From: CAWACC01 sp964390695 | Lineage (GTDB): Bacteria; Chlamydiota; Chlamydiia; Chlamydiales; Parachlamydiaceae | Assembly: GCA_964390695.1 (NCBI GenBank) | Contig: CAYMKI010000036.1 | Location: 1-23,623, forward strand | Direction: 5' to 3' | Length of the DNA: 23,623 nt | Shown here: positions 16,601 through 23,615 of the stretch, one piece after another | Layout: each line of letters starts with the position of its first letter | Position numbering within the stretch: the first letter of the stretch is position 1 | Notes under the pieces: generated by a model | What the model was told of the DNA's origin: nothing | Database searches by the model: none | The model's input: only the letters and a program-made list of their open reading frames with translations | Position numbers and translations under genes: made by a program

Positions 16601-19020
16601 AACATCAGCTTGAGTGCACGCACTTCCTTGAGAACCATGAGGAGTGTGGGCATGTCATTGGAGTTGATCAGGGACTCGGCGGTTGTCGTTAAGTCTTTGC
16701 AAAGCTCGTCTTTATCGATGCCTTTTTGAAGCTGCAGCTGTTGCATGCAGTGGCAAAAGACTTTCGAGGAGTCAGGGGTGTTGGCAGCTTGCAAACTTTG
16801 CAAGCTTAATTTTAAAAGAGTTTCTGCAAGGGTTGAGGATACGAGGTTTAGATGGGATGAGGCCAGTTTCATCAGCTGTTTTGCAAAGGGCGAGGTGAGG
16901 TGGGCAAGTTCCGGTTGGGAAAAAAACTGAAAGATCCATGCTGTTTTTTTCGAATGGTCACCCTCAGTAGAAAGCTTATGAAAGAAGCTATCTATGTGTT
17001 TACAGAGAACTTGCGGATCTATTTTGGAGATCGTAGATTGTTGTATGAGAAGTTCTAAAAGGGTGAATTCTTCATGTTCGAATAAGTGCAGGCATCTTTC
17101 CGAAATTATTTTTTCTAGGATAGGCTGTGAGATCGTATATTTTCCGACATTGCGTGCTAGGAGGTTTTCCGCAGCAGGGTATTGCTGATGCTTCACATAC
17201 TCCTCTAACCTTGCAGCAAAATCGGATTCGTCGGAAAGATATTTGGCGACTTTGTCCTGCCAGGCAGATTGTTGCATCAGCGCTTGATATAGCTTGGGTT
17301 CGCGCTGGGATAGTTGGCTGAGGGCGTAACGGAAATTTTGTATGCGGTCTTGGGTGATGAAGGCGTCGAGGAGGAAGGCGTAGTTTTCGAGAGAAGTGTT
17401 TTGCAAGGCAATGTGTATGGCCTCATCATGTAAATTATCTTGAAGTAGTTTTTGTAGCCAAAATTTAACATCTATGCTGTGGGAAAAAATTTCAGGCAAA
17501 TAGGGGCGAAGCTGGCGGCAGTCTAATGCTGAAATTTTTTCTAGCAACTTATGGATGTTTTCTTCATGGAGCGTATTTTTATATTTTGAAAGGGTTCTTA
17601 GGGCTTTTAGGGGAGTGTGTTTACATTCCCATGCAAATTTAAGGTCGATAAATTCCTTTTTATCATCATGAAATTCGTAGCTATCGAACAACTCCAAAAG
17701 CGCCGATGGAGATATTGAGGGAATATTCAAGGTTTTTTGTTGCATTCTTTTGGTAAGCCAAAGAGGAAAAGATTCGTTAATAGAAAAAAGATGCAGACTG
17801 TCGCTTTTACTAAAGAGCACTTTTTTTTGCAAAAAGGCCGACCAAGCTTCATGGGGAATGGGTAGATGTGGTTCTACACCCATGAGTTCGGCTAGGCATA
17901 AGATGTCAGAAGCACTCAATAGGTATTTTTCCATGCCGTTGTTTTTTATGAAGTTATAAAGTCGGCATGCTGGAGTATCTCCCTTGAGTTCCGTGCTTTT
18001 GATCCAGGGCATCAACTGTGGAGGATTGGAAAATAGCAGCTCTCTTAAACATGCGCAGAGCATTTTTTCATAGATGTCTTGATGGCTGCCTATATGGTTT
18101 TTGCGAATATTTTCAAAAGTTTCCGCATATCCCTTAGCATTGGATGTATGGAAATCGATAAATTTTTGGACCAAGATTTTAAGATTACTGAAATTAGAAA
18201 TCGTATACCCTTTGGCTGCATAGTAAAGAGCTAAAGGAAAGCCCAGATGGTTGATGCTCTCCACATCTTCCATATCCAATTTTTTTTCTAAGCGGTTGCG
18301 GATGGGAAGCATCCGATCTTTGGTTTTTGTAGACCATTTCAATGCCAGTTTTTGGTGGAGCAGGTAGGGAGTTAAATCGCACTGGAGGTTGTCTCTTTCA
18401 AACAGCTTGCCGCGACCTTGGATGACAAAGCTTAAATCTACCCAGAAGTGGTTTGAGTTGCCGATGGAAAGAATGCACAAAGTTTTGTCATCGGTGATTT
18501 TTTTTCTAAGAAAGACTTTGGCCATGAGTTCCGAATAGCTTTTATGAATGCCGGACTTTTGCAGGGCTTTGATGACGCAGTAGCACATGGAAAACAATAC
18601 ATCGGGAGAATGGTCTGAGAGATCTATGGAGATATCTAAGTCCTGCAAGCGGTCGAATTCAGATACATCGAATTTACTGAGACCCTCCTTTTGTGCATAT
18701 TTGCTGGCATTGTCCGGTCCTATTAAATAGGCCACAGCTCCGCCTGTCGCTTCGAAACTTTTGGGCGGACAGTTTATTTCTTGAAGATATTGGTATAAAT
18801 ATTTCAAGAAAAAGGGAAGATAGACATTGCCAATGGATTCCCCATTCAGAGAGGCTACGTTAATTGTTCTTTCTAAGGTGGATTTGACACGGGATGGAGA
18901 GACAGAATCTAGAGCTTGTGACTTTTTGGAAGCTTCGGAAGAGCCGCTGACATGTTGTTGTTGCTGAATAAAAGACGGTGAATAAGATTGTACTTTTTTT
19001 TCTGTGGCTGGATGCATCAT
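13603..19020 (-). CDS. Giant protein with nucleotidyltransferase-like head and helical-repeat body, copy 1 (1805 aa)
   Basis: This is the first gene of a two-gene minus-strand operon. Residues 1-42 are Ser/Gln-rich and probably disordered. The head domain contains KSTLERT near 46-52, GGAVAYLIG at 93-101, DRLQDLDISIDL at 123-134 with Asp127 and Asp129, HFWVDLS at 191-197 with Asp195, and ERDNLQCDLTPY at 208-219. RNRLEKKLDMEDVESINHLG follows at 241-260. The GG, DxD and third Asp pattern is the signature of the pol-beta nucleotidyltransferase fold. The assignment is inference because the basic residues of CCA enzymes (GGxVRD) are replaced by GGAVAY. The rest is Leu-rich helical sequence, colinear with the neighbour to the last 60 residues. 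Start: ATG 19020 has AAGG only 3 nt upstream, while the second ATG (19017) has 6 nt spacing and may be the real start. No signal peptide or membrane segment is seen. Confidence 0.85.
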   Translation of the reverse strand: MMHPATEKKVQSYSPSFIQQQQHVSGSSEASKKSQALDSVSPSRVKSTLERTINVASLNGESIGNVYLPFFLKYLYQYLQEINCPPKSFEATGGAVAYLIGPDNASKYAQKEGLSKFDVSEFDRLQDLDISIDLSDHSPDVLFSMCYCVIKALQKSGIHKSYSELMAKVFLRKKITDDKTLCILSIGNSNHFWVDLSFVIQGRGKLFERDNLQCDLTPYLLHQKLALKWSTKTKDRMLPIRNRLEKKLDMEDVESINHLGFPLALYYAAKGYTISNFSNLKILVQKFIDFHTSNAKGYAETFENIRKNHIGSHQDIYEKMLCACLRELLFSNPPQLMPWIKSTELKGDTPACRLYNFIKNNGMEKYLLSASDILCLAELMGVEPHLPIPHEAWSAFLQKKVLFSKSDSLHLFSINESFPLWLTKRMQQKTLNIPSISPSALLELFDSYEFHDDKKEFIDLKFAWECKHTPLKALRTLSKYKNTLHEENIHKLLEKISALDCRQLRPYLPEIFSHSIDVKFWLQKLLQDNLHDEAIHIALQNTSLENYAFLLDAFITQDRIQNFRYALSQLSQREPKLYQALMQQSAWQDKVAKYLSDESDFAARLEEYVKHQQYPAAENLLARNVGKYTISQPILEKIISERCLHLFEHEEFTLLELLIQQSTISKIDPQVLCKHIDSFFHKLSTEGDHSKKTAWIFQFFSQPELAHLTSPFAKQLMKLASSHLNLVSSTLAETLLKLSLQSLQAANTPDSSKVFCHCMQQLQLQKGIDKDELCKDLTTTAESLINSNDMPTLLMVLKEVRALKLMLPISENALSKVLTLQSSDEIHLQLIKALETSCSLPEDAKRQLLELQLLHLCSTKPKQAVALFENNPYYWIRSQETLKSLFDKLPVNTALKFSVFCLLPQWSFEDWKQIVQTENIKEGQLLQILTDPRASLYIDAQWMEYFILTKNASLENSLILLQAYPLPLSFEFLMAYYEKLKAQSYPINTCLDFIKRVSRIDTPMFTDNQVETKLKEILRHLHKKCPSSLIDTIFDVDLFISKLPSDSKTAFGIYFLECLPIDFEDNDYSNEERACLNTLLEKISTPSNFSVYLDLTDEAVDKNEKGIQTLLKANMFRDHRPAIKSALSDLSKILSKNPAFWEPVGRQFVESYLSDKNTHISPRDILDVLNDTDHPHLQHLYLTHALKSNSSDYDKSALKYLIDLTQNSHLECVDNIISHPNFSKYLNSGHFANAFKTAVESYLLKSLDLSNNNFNEKKQQLLLSKIIPKIAYCHFKDVSFDRIRKKFAHNIGQCLLLAADKSCFYDLMNSFGETYSNLFGSKKLGVEERKALTMSTISPELVGRSHPHVCRFHMECLNVLLENFKAFTSSCKHPEKQVDHIVRMLNNIMSKLHPEASKEFYCVMQLFLHHFFNAPTLYNNVKMCTSVFDVFEKALSNYFYTGAYEQLLETVNTFSGKTFQNESLTPIWMGCCIKAFNVLYDDKAFDKFWKTRQDKFVTNNQLVRNYGAFLNNIFCALPPTSPYFPSFSANLMYVLADIQRKKYPLPAFVEILAWSIYLGNSHNNLDERHFNGVMQNILDYYPLANIDLAFSWLLQRYLKTLTINALNISKPILGFFDQLLGMLPIGKASEFHVSQVSQFLDEFMPYCEKHLPQASNLQVIFMQTVLKWLLPSPQDALNIAKTRQILKTMKQLCASSLSKGSSLLIIGSLRKMTEHICSFYSTSSEKSELDELCMSILDLILNPAQIPDTQTRSLWEPVVFNICEKILGIVNPSNHKKIKNLLQSRQIQHALGSQQRDKLLAMINK

Positions 19021-19047
19021 AAACCTTTTTATTTATTTAGACTGTGA

Positions 19048-19076
19048 ATTATAATTGATTAAACATCTTAAGTGAC
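19048..19076 (-). promoter_or_regulatory. Candidate promoter of the giant-gene operon
   Basis: On the minus strand a perfect TATAAT occupies 19053-19048, about 28 nt before the ATG at 19020. The hexamer 17 bp upstream (GTCACT, 19076-19071) is a poor -35. The location fits a short-leader transcript for both giant genes. Confidence 0.4.
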
Positions 19077-19170
19077 CTCACCTAATAATTACAAGGTAAA
19101 ATTAGAGAAGATGTGTTGAATGAATTAAGTGCAGAGATGTATTTTATAATATTTTAAAAACTGCAAAATA

Positions 19171-19232
19171 TGCAAAATGTGCAGCAATTCCCGCTAAAAA
19201 ATAGGATTTAGCGGGAATTGCTGCAAAATGTG
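19171..19232. repeat. Perfect 18-bp inverted repeat flanked by 11-bp direct repeats
   Basis: The arms 19181-19198 (GCAGCAATTCCCGCTAAA) and 19207-19224 are exact reverse complements with an 8-nt spacer. The direct repeat TGCAAAATGTG occurs at 19171-19181 and 19222-19232, and a related TGCAAAATA lies at 19162-19170. It sits in the 279-bp gap between divergent genes, so it is not placed as a terminator for either neighbour. An operator, a site for a DNA-binding protein, or a remnant of a small mobile palindrome are possible. The rest of the gap is AT-rich with no gene. Confidence 0.85.
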
Positions 19233-19288
19233 TATCGCAAAAGAAGGTGTAATTGCTAAAATAGTCAGGTGAACGCAAATATTTTGGA

Positions 19289-19294
19289 TATAAT
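19289..19294 (+). promoter_or_regulatory. TATAAT directly before the methyltransferase start
   Basis: A perfect -10 hexamer lies 5 nt before the ATG at 19300. If used, transcription would begin at about the start codon and give a nearly leaderless mRNA. The -35 region is poor (CAGGTG at 17 bp). No good Shine-Dalgarno precedes the ATG apart from AAGAG at 19295-19299, so the two observations agree, but chance in AT-rich DNA is possible. Confidence 0.3.
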
Positions 19295-19299
19295 AAGAG

Positions 19300-20751
19300 A
19301 TGCGAAAAATTAAAAAGAAACAATTTGTTGAAGCTGTCATTGATAGCTTGTCTCCCAAAGGCAATGGCATGGGTGTATTTAATAATGCAGAAGGCATAGC
19401 TTGCAAAATTGAAGTGCCTTTTACTATCCCTGGCGATAAGGTTAAAGCCCTTCTCTTGAGAAAGAAGTCGGGAATATACGCTAGCTTACAAGAAGAAATA
19501 CAGGAGCCTTCTCCGCAAAGAATCGCTGCACGTTGTGTACACTTTGGAACCTGCGGAGGGTGCCGCTGGCAGCAACTTCCCTACGAGCAGCAACTGCAGC
19601 ATAAAGAATCCTTTGTGCGGCATTGCTTGGCGCCTTATTTAACTCACCATGTCCAAGTCAAGCCTATCATCGCCTCTCCTCCTTGGGAATACCGCAATAA
19701 GATGGAATTTTCCTTCAGCTCCGATGCAGCTAAAAACCACTATTTGGGTTTGCATCTTGATTCTGGAAGAGGCAAGGTCTTTAATTTGACCGAATGCCAT
19801 CTGGTAAGTCCTTGGATGGCTGAAGCTGTAAAAGCGGTAAGGGAATGGTGGGTAGAACAAAAGCTAGAGGCATACCATCCCTACAAAAATACAGGGTCGT
19901 TAAGGACCTTAACACTGCGCGAAGGCATGCGCACAGGGGATAGGATGATTATCCTGACCGTTTCTGGTAATCCGGATTATGCTCTCAAACAACAGCAGTT
20001 AAGCGCTTTGACAGCATTTTTGCGGGCTGCGGTGGAGCCTGATGATCCCTCCGCCCATTTCTGCATATTCTTGCGCATACAGCAAATTGCCAAGGGCAAA
20101 CCCACGGAATTTTTTGAAATGCATCTCCATGGTCAAGATCACATACGGGAAATTTTGCATATTGCTGTGGATGAGAATTCCCCGCCGCAGACATTGCAAT
20201 TCAAGATAAGCCCTGCGGCATTTTTTCAGCCCAATACAGCGCAAGCCGAGAAGTTGTATTCAGCCGCTCTGAAAGAATTGCAATTGAAACCAGAGGATTG
20301 CCTCTACGACCTGTATTGCGGGACAGGAACACTGGGTATATGTTCAGCACGATTTACTCGCCAAGTCATTGGTATAGAACTGATGCCCGAAGCCACCTTG
20401 GATGCTGCAGATAATGCCGAGAGAAATAATTTGAACAATATAACGTTTAAGACCGGATCGGTTCCCGACGTCTTAAAGCGAATGAAAGAAGAGAAAGACT
20501 GCCCCAGTCCATCCGTGGTAGTGGTAGATCCCCCGCGTGCTGGATTGGATCCCCATGCTATTAAACAACTCGTAGATCTTAAACCCGAAAAGATACTGTA
20601 TGTTTCCTGCAATCCAGTTTCGCAGTCCCAAAACATCGCCGATTTGACCGTCGCAGGGTATGAGTGTGTGGTGGTACAGCCGGTAGATCAATTTCCGCAT
20701 ACGCCGCATATAGAAAATATCGTGATCCTTAAATACCAAGGAAGTAAGTAA
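19300..20751 (+). CDS. rlmD: 23S rRNA (uracil-5-)-methyltransferase, RlmD/TrmA family
   Basis: This 483-aa SAM-dependent enzyme would methylate C5 of a uridine in RNA. The N-terminal part, about 5-70, is a TRAM RNA-binding domain (VIDSLSPKGNGMGVF). Cys79, Cys85 and Cys88 in RCVHFGTCGGCRWQQL, with the Cys in LTECHLVSP (about 166-174), form the usual [4Fe-4S] set of RlmD-type enzymes. The catalytic domain has DLYCGTGTLGI near 338, VVVDPPRAGLD near 407, the nucleophile Cys437 in ILYVSCNPVS, and the C-terminal motif QFPHTPHIENIVIL. The exact target (RlmD U1939, RlmC U747 or a tRNA site) cannot be settled from motifs; the iron-sulfur site and TRAM domain favour RlmD. tgt follows after 2 bp, so they are probably cotranscribed as RNA-modification genes. 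Confidence 0.88.
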   Translation: MRKIKKKQFVEAVIDSLSPKGNGMGVFNNAEGIACKIEVPFTIPGDKVKALLLRKKSGIYASLQEEIQEPSPQRIAARCVHFGTCGGCRWQQLPYEQQLQHKESFVRHCLAPYLTHHVQVKPIIASPPWEYRNKMEFSFSSDAAKNHYLGLHLDSGRGKVFNLTECHLVSPWMAEAVKAVREWWVEQKLEAYHPYKNTGSLRTLTLREGMRTGDRMIILTVSGNPDYALKQQQLSALTAFLRAAVEPDDPSAHFCIFLRIQQIAKGKPTEFFEMHLHGQDHIREILHIAVDENSPPQTLQFKISPAAFFQPNTAQAEKLYSAALKELQLKPEDCLYDLYCGTGTLGICSARFTRQVIGIELMPEATLDAADNAERNNLNNITFKTGSVPDVLKRMKEEKDCPSPSVVVVDPPRAGLDPHAIKQLVDLKPEKILYVSCNPVSQSQNIADLTVAGYECVVVQPVDQFPHTPHIENIVILKYQGSK

Positions 20752-20753
20752 AT

Positions 20754-21863
20754 ATGGGAACCATGAAATTCCACCTGATAAAAAAAGACGTCCACTCCAA
20801 AGCGCGCTTAGGACTTATTCACACGGCTCATAGCCAGATTGAAACGCCTGTATTTATGCCGGTGGGCACGCGGGGATCTGTGAAGACTCTGACTCAGCAG
20901 CAGTTGCTGGATATCGATGCCAGGATAATTTTAGGCAATACCTATCACTTGATGCTGCGCCCGGGGATGGAGATTATCCGCAAAGCCGGAGGGCTGCATA
21001 AGTTCATGCAATGGCCTCGGTCTATATTGACCGATTCCGGAGGTTTTCAGGTGTTTTCTTTGTCGGGGCTGAATAAGATTACCGATCAGGGGGTGCATTT
21101 TCAATCCCATATAGATGGTTCGAGGCATTTTTTGGGACCGGATGAAAGCATGCAGATCCAAAAAGTGCTAGGATCAGATATCGTCATGGCTTTTGACGAA
21201 TGTTCCCCCTATCCATGCAAACGCGAGGAGGTTGAAAAGGCCTTGATTCGTACGCATCGATGGGCTGAAAAATGCCGCAGATATGATTTGCAGCCTCATC
21301 AGAATTTGTTCGGCATTGTGCAAGGAGGCGTGTATGATGATCTGAGAGAGCAGTCGGCTAAGGCTTTGAATGCTTTAGATTTCGAAGGATATGCCATAGG
21401 CGGATTGTCAGTAGGAGAGCCGGCACAGCTGATGTATAAAACCATTGAAGCCACCGAGCCTTTTTTGAAAGAAGACAAGCCGCGGTATTTGATGGGCGTG
21501 GGCACTCCACGGAATCTTATAGAAGCTGTGATGCGTGGTATAGATATGTTTGACTGTGTCATGCCTACCCGCAATGCGCGCAATGGTACAGCCTTTACCT
21601 GGCAGGGCAAGATCACCATCAAGGCCGGTAAATTTGCGGAGGATTTTTCTCCTTTGGATCCCGAGTTAGACTGCTATGCCTCCCAGTTTTCGAAGGCTTA
21701 TGTCAGGCATTTGTTGAATGTGGAAGAAATCACGGGATTGACCTTGGTTTCGCTGCAAAATTTAGCGTTTTATCTTGATTTCATGAAAAAATTAAGGCAA
21801 GCTATTCAACAAGATAGCCTGATGGCGTTTTATCAAAAAATTTGTCAAATTTATCCCGAATAG
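20754..21863 (+). CDS. tgt: tRNA-guanine transglycosylase Tgt with degraded zinc site
   Basis: The 369-aa enzyme exchanges guanine 34 of GUN tRNAs for preQ1 during queuosine synthesis. Strong family motifs are present: GNTYHLMLRPG at 61-71, TDSGGFQVFSL at 93-103 (Asp94), VQGGVYDDLR at 189-198, GYAIGGLSVGEP at 212-223 and MFDCVMPTRNARNG at 265-278 with the nucleophile Asp267. Unusually, the CxCxxC...H zinc site is mostly gone. The site reads PELDCYASQFSKAY, with Leu305 and Ser310 in place of two Cys, only Cys307 kept, one residue deleted, and Gln335 where the His belongs. The sequence is otherwise well conserved, so the gene does not look generally decayed. AAGGAAG at 20738-20744 supports ATG 20754; Met4 is an alternative. 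yajC follows after 9 bp, a common arrangement. Confidence 0.95.
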   Translation: MGTMKFHLIKKDVHSKARLGLIHTAHSQIETPVFMPVGTRGSVKTLTQQQLLDIDARIILGNTYHLMLRPGMEIIRKAGGLHKFMQWPRSILTDSGGFQVFSLSGLNKITDQGVHFQSHIDGSRHFLGPDESMQIQKVLGSDIVMAFDECSPYPCKREEVEKALIRTHRWAEKCRRYDLQPHQNLFGIVQGGVYDDLREQSAKALNALDFEGYAIGGLSVGEPAQLMYKTIEATEPFLKEDKPRYLMGVGTPRNLIEAVMRGIDMFDCVMPTRNARNGTAFTWQGKITIKAGKFAEDFSPLDPELDCYASQFSKAYVRHLLNVEEITGLTLVSLQNLAFYLDFMKKLRQAIQQDSLMAFYQKICQIYPE

Positions 21864-21872
21864 GAAATTATT

Positions 21873-22295
21873 ATGAAAAAAAGCTATGTTTTGTTAACTG
21901 TTTTAGCCTCAAGTTTATATTCTATAAAAGCTTTTGCCGATGACATGGATCTACCTCCTCCCAAAGATCCGGGACAGTGGATGTCTTTGATCATGATCGC
22001 ATTGGCCTTTGTGTTTATCTATCTGATCATGTGGCGTCCTGAGCAGAAGCGGCGTAAAGCCCTCGATGAGCAAAGAAATGCTCTTAAAAAAGGGGACAAA
22101 GTGACTGCCGTAGGAATCATCGGTACAGTGGTGAGGGTGCAAGAGCATACCGTCATTCTCAAGATGTATGATGGCTCCAAAATAGAAGTCCTCAAAGCGG
22201 CTATTAACGATATCCTGCCAGGCTCCGAAGAAGATGCCAAGAAGGCCGAGAAAGAAGATCGCAATTTGTCAGGCAGTGAAATAAACTCACATTAA
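21873..22295 (+). CDS. yajC: YajC, Sec translocase accessory subunit
   Basis: The product is 140 aa. Residues 1-22 look like a signal peptide (KKSYVLLTVLASSLYSIKAF), as seen in some YajC proteins with an extended N-terminus. A membrane segment lies at about 36-54 (WMSLIMIALAFVFIYLIMW). The hallmark WRPEQKRRKALDEQ and the small beta domain LKKGDKVTAVGIIGTVVRVQ follow, and then an acidic tail. YajC associates with SecDF-YidC in the inner membrane. The ribosome site AGGAAA overlaps the tgt stop, so the genes are coupled. secD and secF are not adjacent here; an unrecognised gene follows. Confidence 0.93.
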   Translation: MKKSYVLLTVLASSLYSIKAFADDMDLPPPKDPGQWMSLIMIALAFVFIYLIMWRPEQKRRKALDEQRNALKKGDKVTAVGIIGTVVRVQEHTVILKMYDGSKIEVLKAAINDILPGSEEDAKKAEKEDRNLSGSEINSH

Positions 22296-22318
22296 TCATT
22301 AAGCAACAGGTTAGGAAT

Positions 22319-23065
22319 ATGAATCTTTCAGCTGTGTCGGTGACTCTTAAGGATGGGCAGGTCAGAAGTCAGCAGATGGTAGATTTTGCCTCAATCCAAG
22401 AAAAAGAATTTAACATTCATAACATAGCCATCTCTCTCATCAAAAAAGATGCCGAGCATTTTACTATTCGCGTGAACAAGAAAGAGGTCTGTTTGTATGG
22501 AGGGTGTGAAGTCATGCCCCCTACAGAGGTCACTGTACACATGGCAACGCAAGTGCAGTTTAAAGCCAAAGAGGGATTTTTGAAAATCACCTTGAAGGAC
22601 GGGAATTCTCAGGACACCAAAACGCAGTGGTGGCTCGATCCCAAATGGACTGATCCTGAATGTCCTAATGATGTATATGTCTGGAATTTTAAACCTAAGC
22701 TGTTGCCATTAGATGACATTAAAGCCAAATGCAGGCAGTTTAAAATCGACTTTCCTGACTTCAATACGGTCGTAGCCTTTTATAACAGGCACGGCATAGT
22801 CGCTTGGGGCTATAATAAAGGTGTGGATGAATATGCAATTTTTTATGCTTCTCCCCTGGATGAAAAGATGCGCAAATTATCCGATAAGCCTTTAGGTGAA
22901 AAATCAGATTTGGAAGACTGTGGAGAATTGGCTGAAGTCAGTTATAATCGGTCAGAGTTGTTTGCCGTCTCTAAAAATAGGTATTTTTCCCTATTGAAAA
23001 ATGCGAAACATGACTGCTTGCTCAACTATGAGCCTGCCGAAATTTTGCTACTGAAGGATATCTAG
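22319..23065 (+). CDS. Hypothetical protein, 248 aa
   Basis: I do not recognise the family. There is no signal peptide and no membrane segment, so it is probably cytosolic. The N-terminal half is strand-rich (VSVTLKDGQVRSQQMVDFAS and EVTVHMATQVQFKAKEGFLK). The middle is aromatic, with WWLDPKWTDPECPNDVYVWN at about 101-120. The C-terminal half is mixed helix and strand. ATG 22319 has TTAGGAAT just upstream, a short but usable ribosome site. It follows yajC by 23 bp in the same direction and could be the last gene of the rlmD-tgt-yajC unit. Seven Cys residues are scattered without a clear metal motif. Confidence 0.75.
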   Translation: MNLSAVSVTLKDGQVRSQQMVDFASIQEKEFNIHNIAISLIKKDAEHFTIRVNKKEVCLYGGCEVMPPTEVTVHMATQVQFKAKEGFLKITLKDGNSQDTKTQWWLDPKWTDPECPNDVYVWNFKPKLLPLDDIKAKCRQFKIDFPDFNTVVAFYNRHGIVAWGYNKGVDEYAIFYASPLDEKMRKLSDKPLGEKSDLEDCGELAEVSYNRSELFAVSKNRYFSLLKNAKHDCLLNYEPAEILLLKDI

Positions 23066-23142
23066 CTATACACATCGTGAATGAAGAATAGACCTCTTGC
23101 ATAATTCATTTCCTTGCCCTTTCCCGTGCCCGTGCCCGAGTA

Positions 23143-23190
23143 GGGTGATTTCGTTACCGAAATCAGCCCCTATAGTTTGTACGTTTTTTA
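23143..23190 (+). terminator. Hairpin downstream of the yajC-side gene cluster
   Basis: TGATTTCG (23146-23153) and CGAAATCA (23158-23165) form a perfect 8-bp stem with a TTAC loop, extended by GGG/CCC around a one-base bulge (23143-23169). A T-run (TTTTTT) begins about 15 nt later at 23185, farther than usual. It lies 77 bp after the last gene and is the best candidate for its terminator. Confidence 0.45.
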
Positions 23191-23306
23191 GAAGGTAAAT
23201 TATTTATTTAGAAATAAGGGTATGCTGGTTAATATATAGGCTTGAAAAGCCCATTTTAAATATCTCGTGATTATTCACCACCCCTCATAAAATAATAAAT
23301 TAAAAC

Positions 23307-23333
23307 CACAGAGCCCACAGAGCTCACAGAGGG
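23307..23333. repeat. Three tandem 9-bp CACAGAG units
   Basis: The units are CACAGAGCC, CACAGAGCT and CACAGAGGG in a row, differing only in the last two bases. Such CACAGAG arrays occur as dispersed intergenic repeats in several bacterial genomes; membership here is a guess from appearance. Confidence 0.7.
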
Positions 23334-23358
23334 ATACAACAAAAAGGCAGCAGATGAG

Positions 23359-23615
23359 TGTCTCACAAAACGAGACAGTTGCTTTCAGCGCCCTCTATCG
23401 TGAAATAACTTGGATCTTCGTTTTATATTTCAAACACAGAATCGCTGATGCTCAGAGGGTTCAGTCAAACCCGACGGGTTTGACTGACAGCGCTAAAATT
23501 GTGCGCTTCGCGCGCAATTTTAAGTTTTTGCTTCTTGTCAAAGCCTTATTTTTAACTCCGCGTTTTTGAAACCCAACATACTCTAATTGCGCGCTTATTG
23601 TAACGCGATTGGAGT
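23359..23615. repeat. Cluster of four palindromes at the window end
   Basis: Four hairpins lie within 257 bp: TGTCTC/GAGACA (23359-23377), a perfect 12-bp stem TCAGTCAAACCC/GGGTTTGACTGA (23461-23487), a 12-bp stem with one G-T pair and loop CTTCG (23494-23522), and a 12-bp stem with two G-T pairs and a 12-nt loop (23580-23615). The third and fourth share the inverted core GCGCGCAATT. A 71-aa frame crosses the first three but has no ribosome site and runs through the stems, so the whole 23066-23623 stretch is treated as non-coding repeat DNA. Confidence 0.7.

Noticed and set aside
16172..17321. Several 60-97 aa plus-strand frames inside the giant gene
   Set aside because: They lie opposite a continuous conserved coding frame, lack ribosome sites and have shadow-like Cys/Ser-rich sequence.
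23088..23108. AGACCTCTTGCATAATTCAT as an insertion-sequence end
   Set aside because: It resembles some IS terminal repeats, but no inverted partner or transposase is present in the window.
23354..23569. 71-aa frame near the right end
   Set aside because: It crosses three hairpins, has no ribosome site and no recognisable protein pattern; its sequence follows from the repeats.
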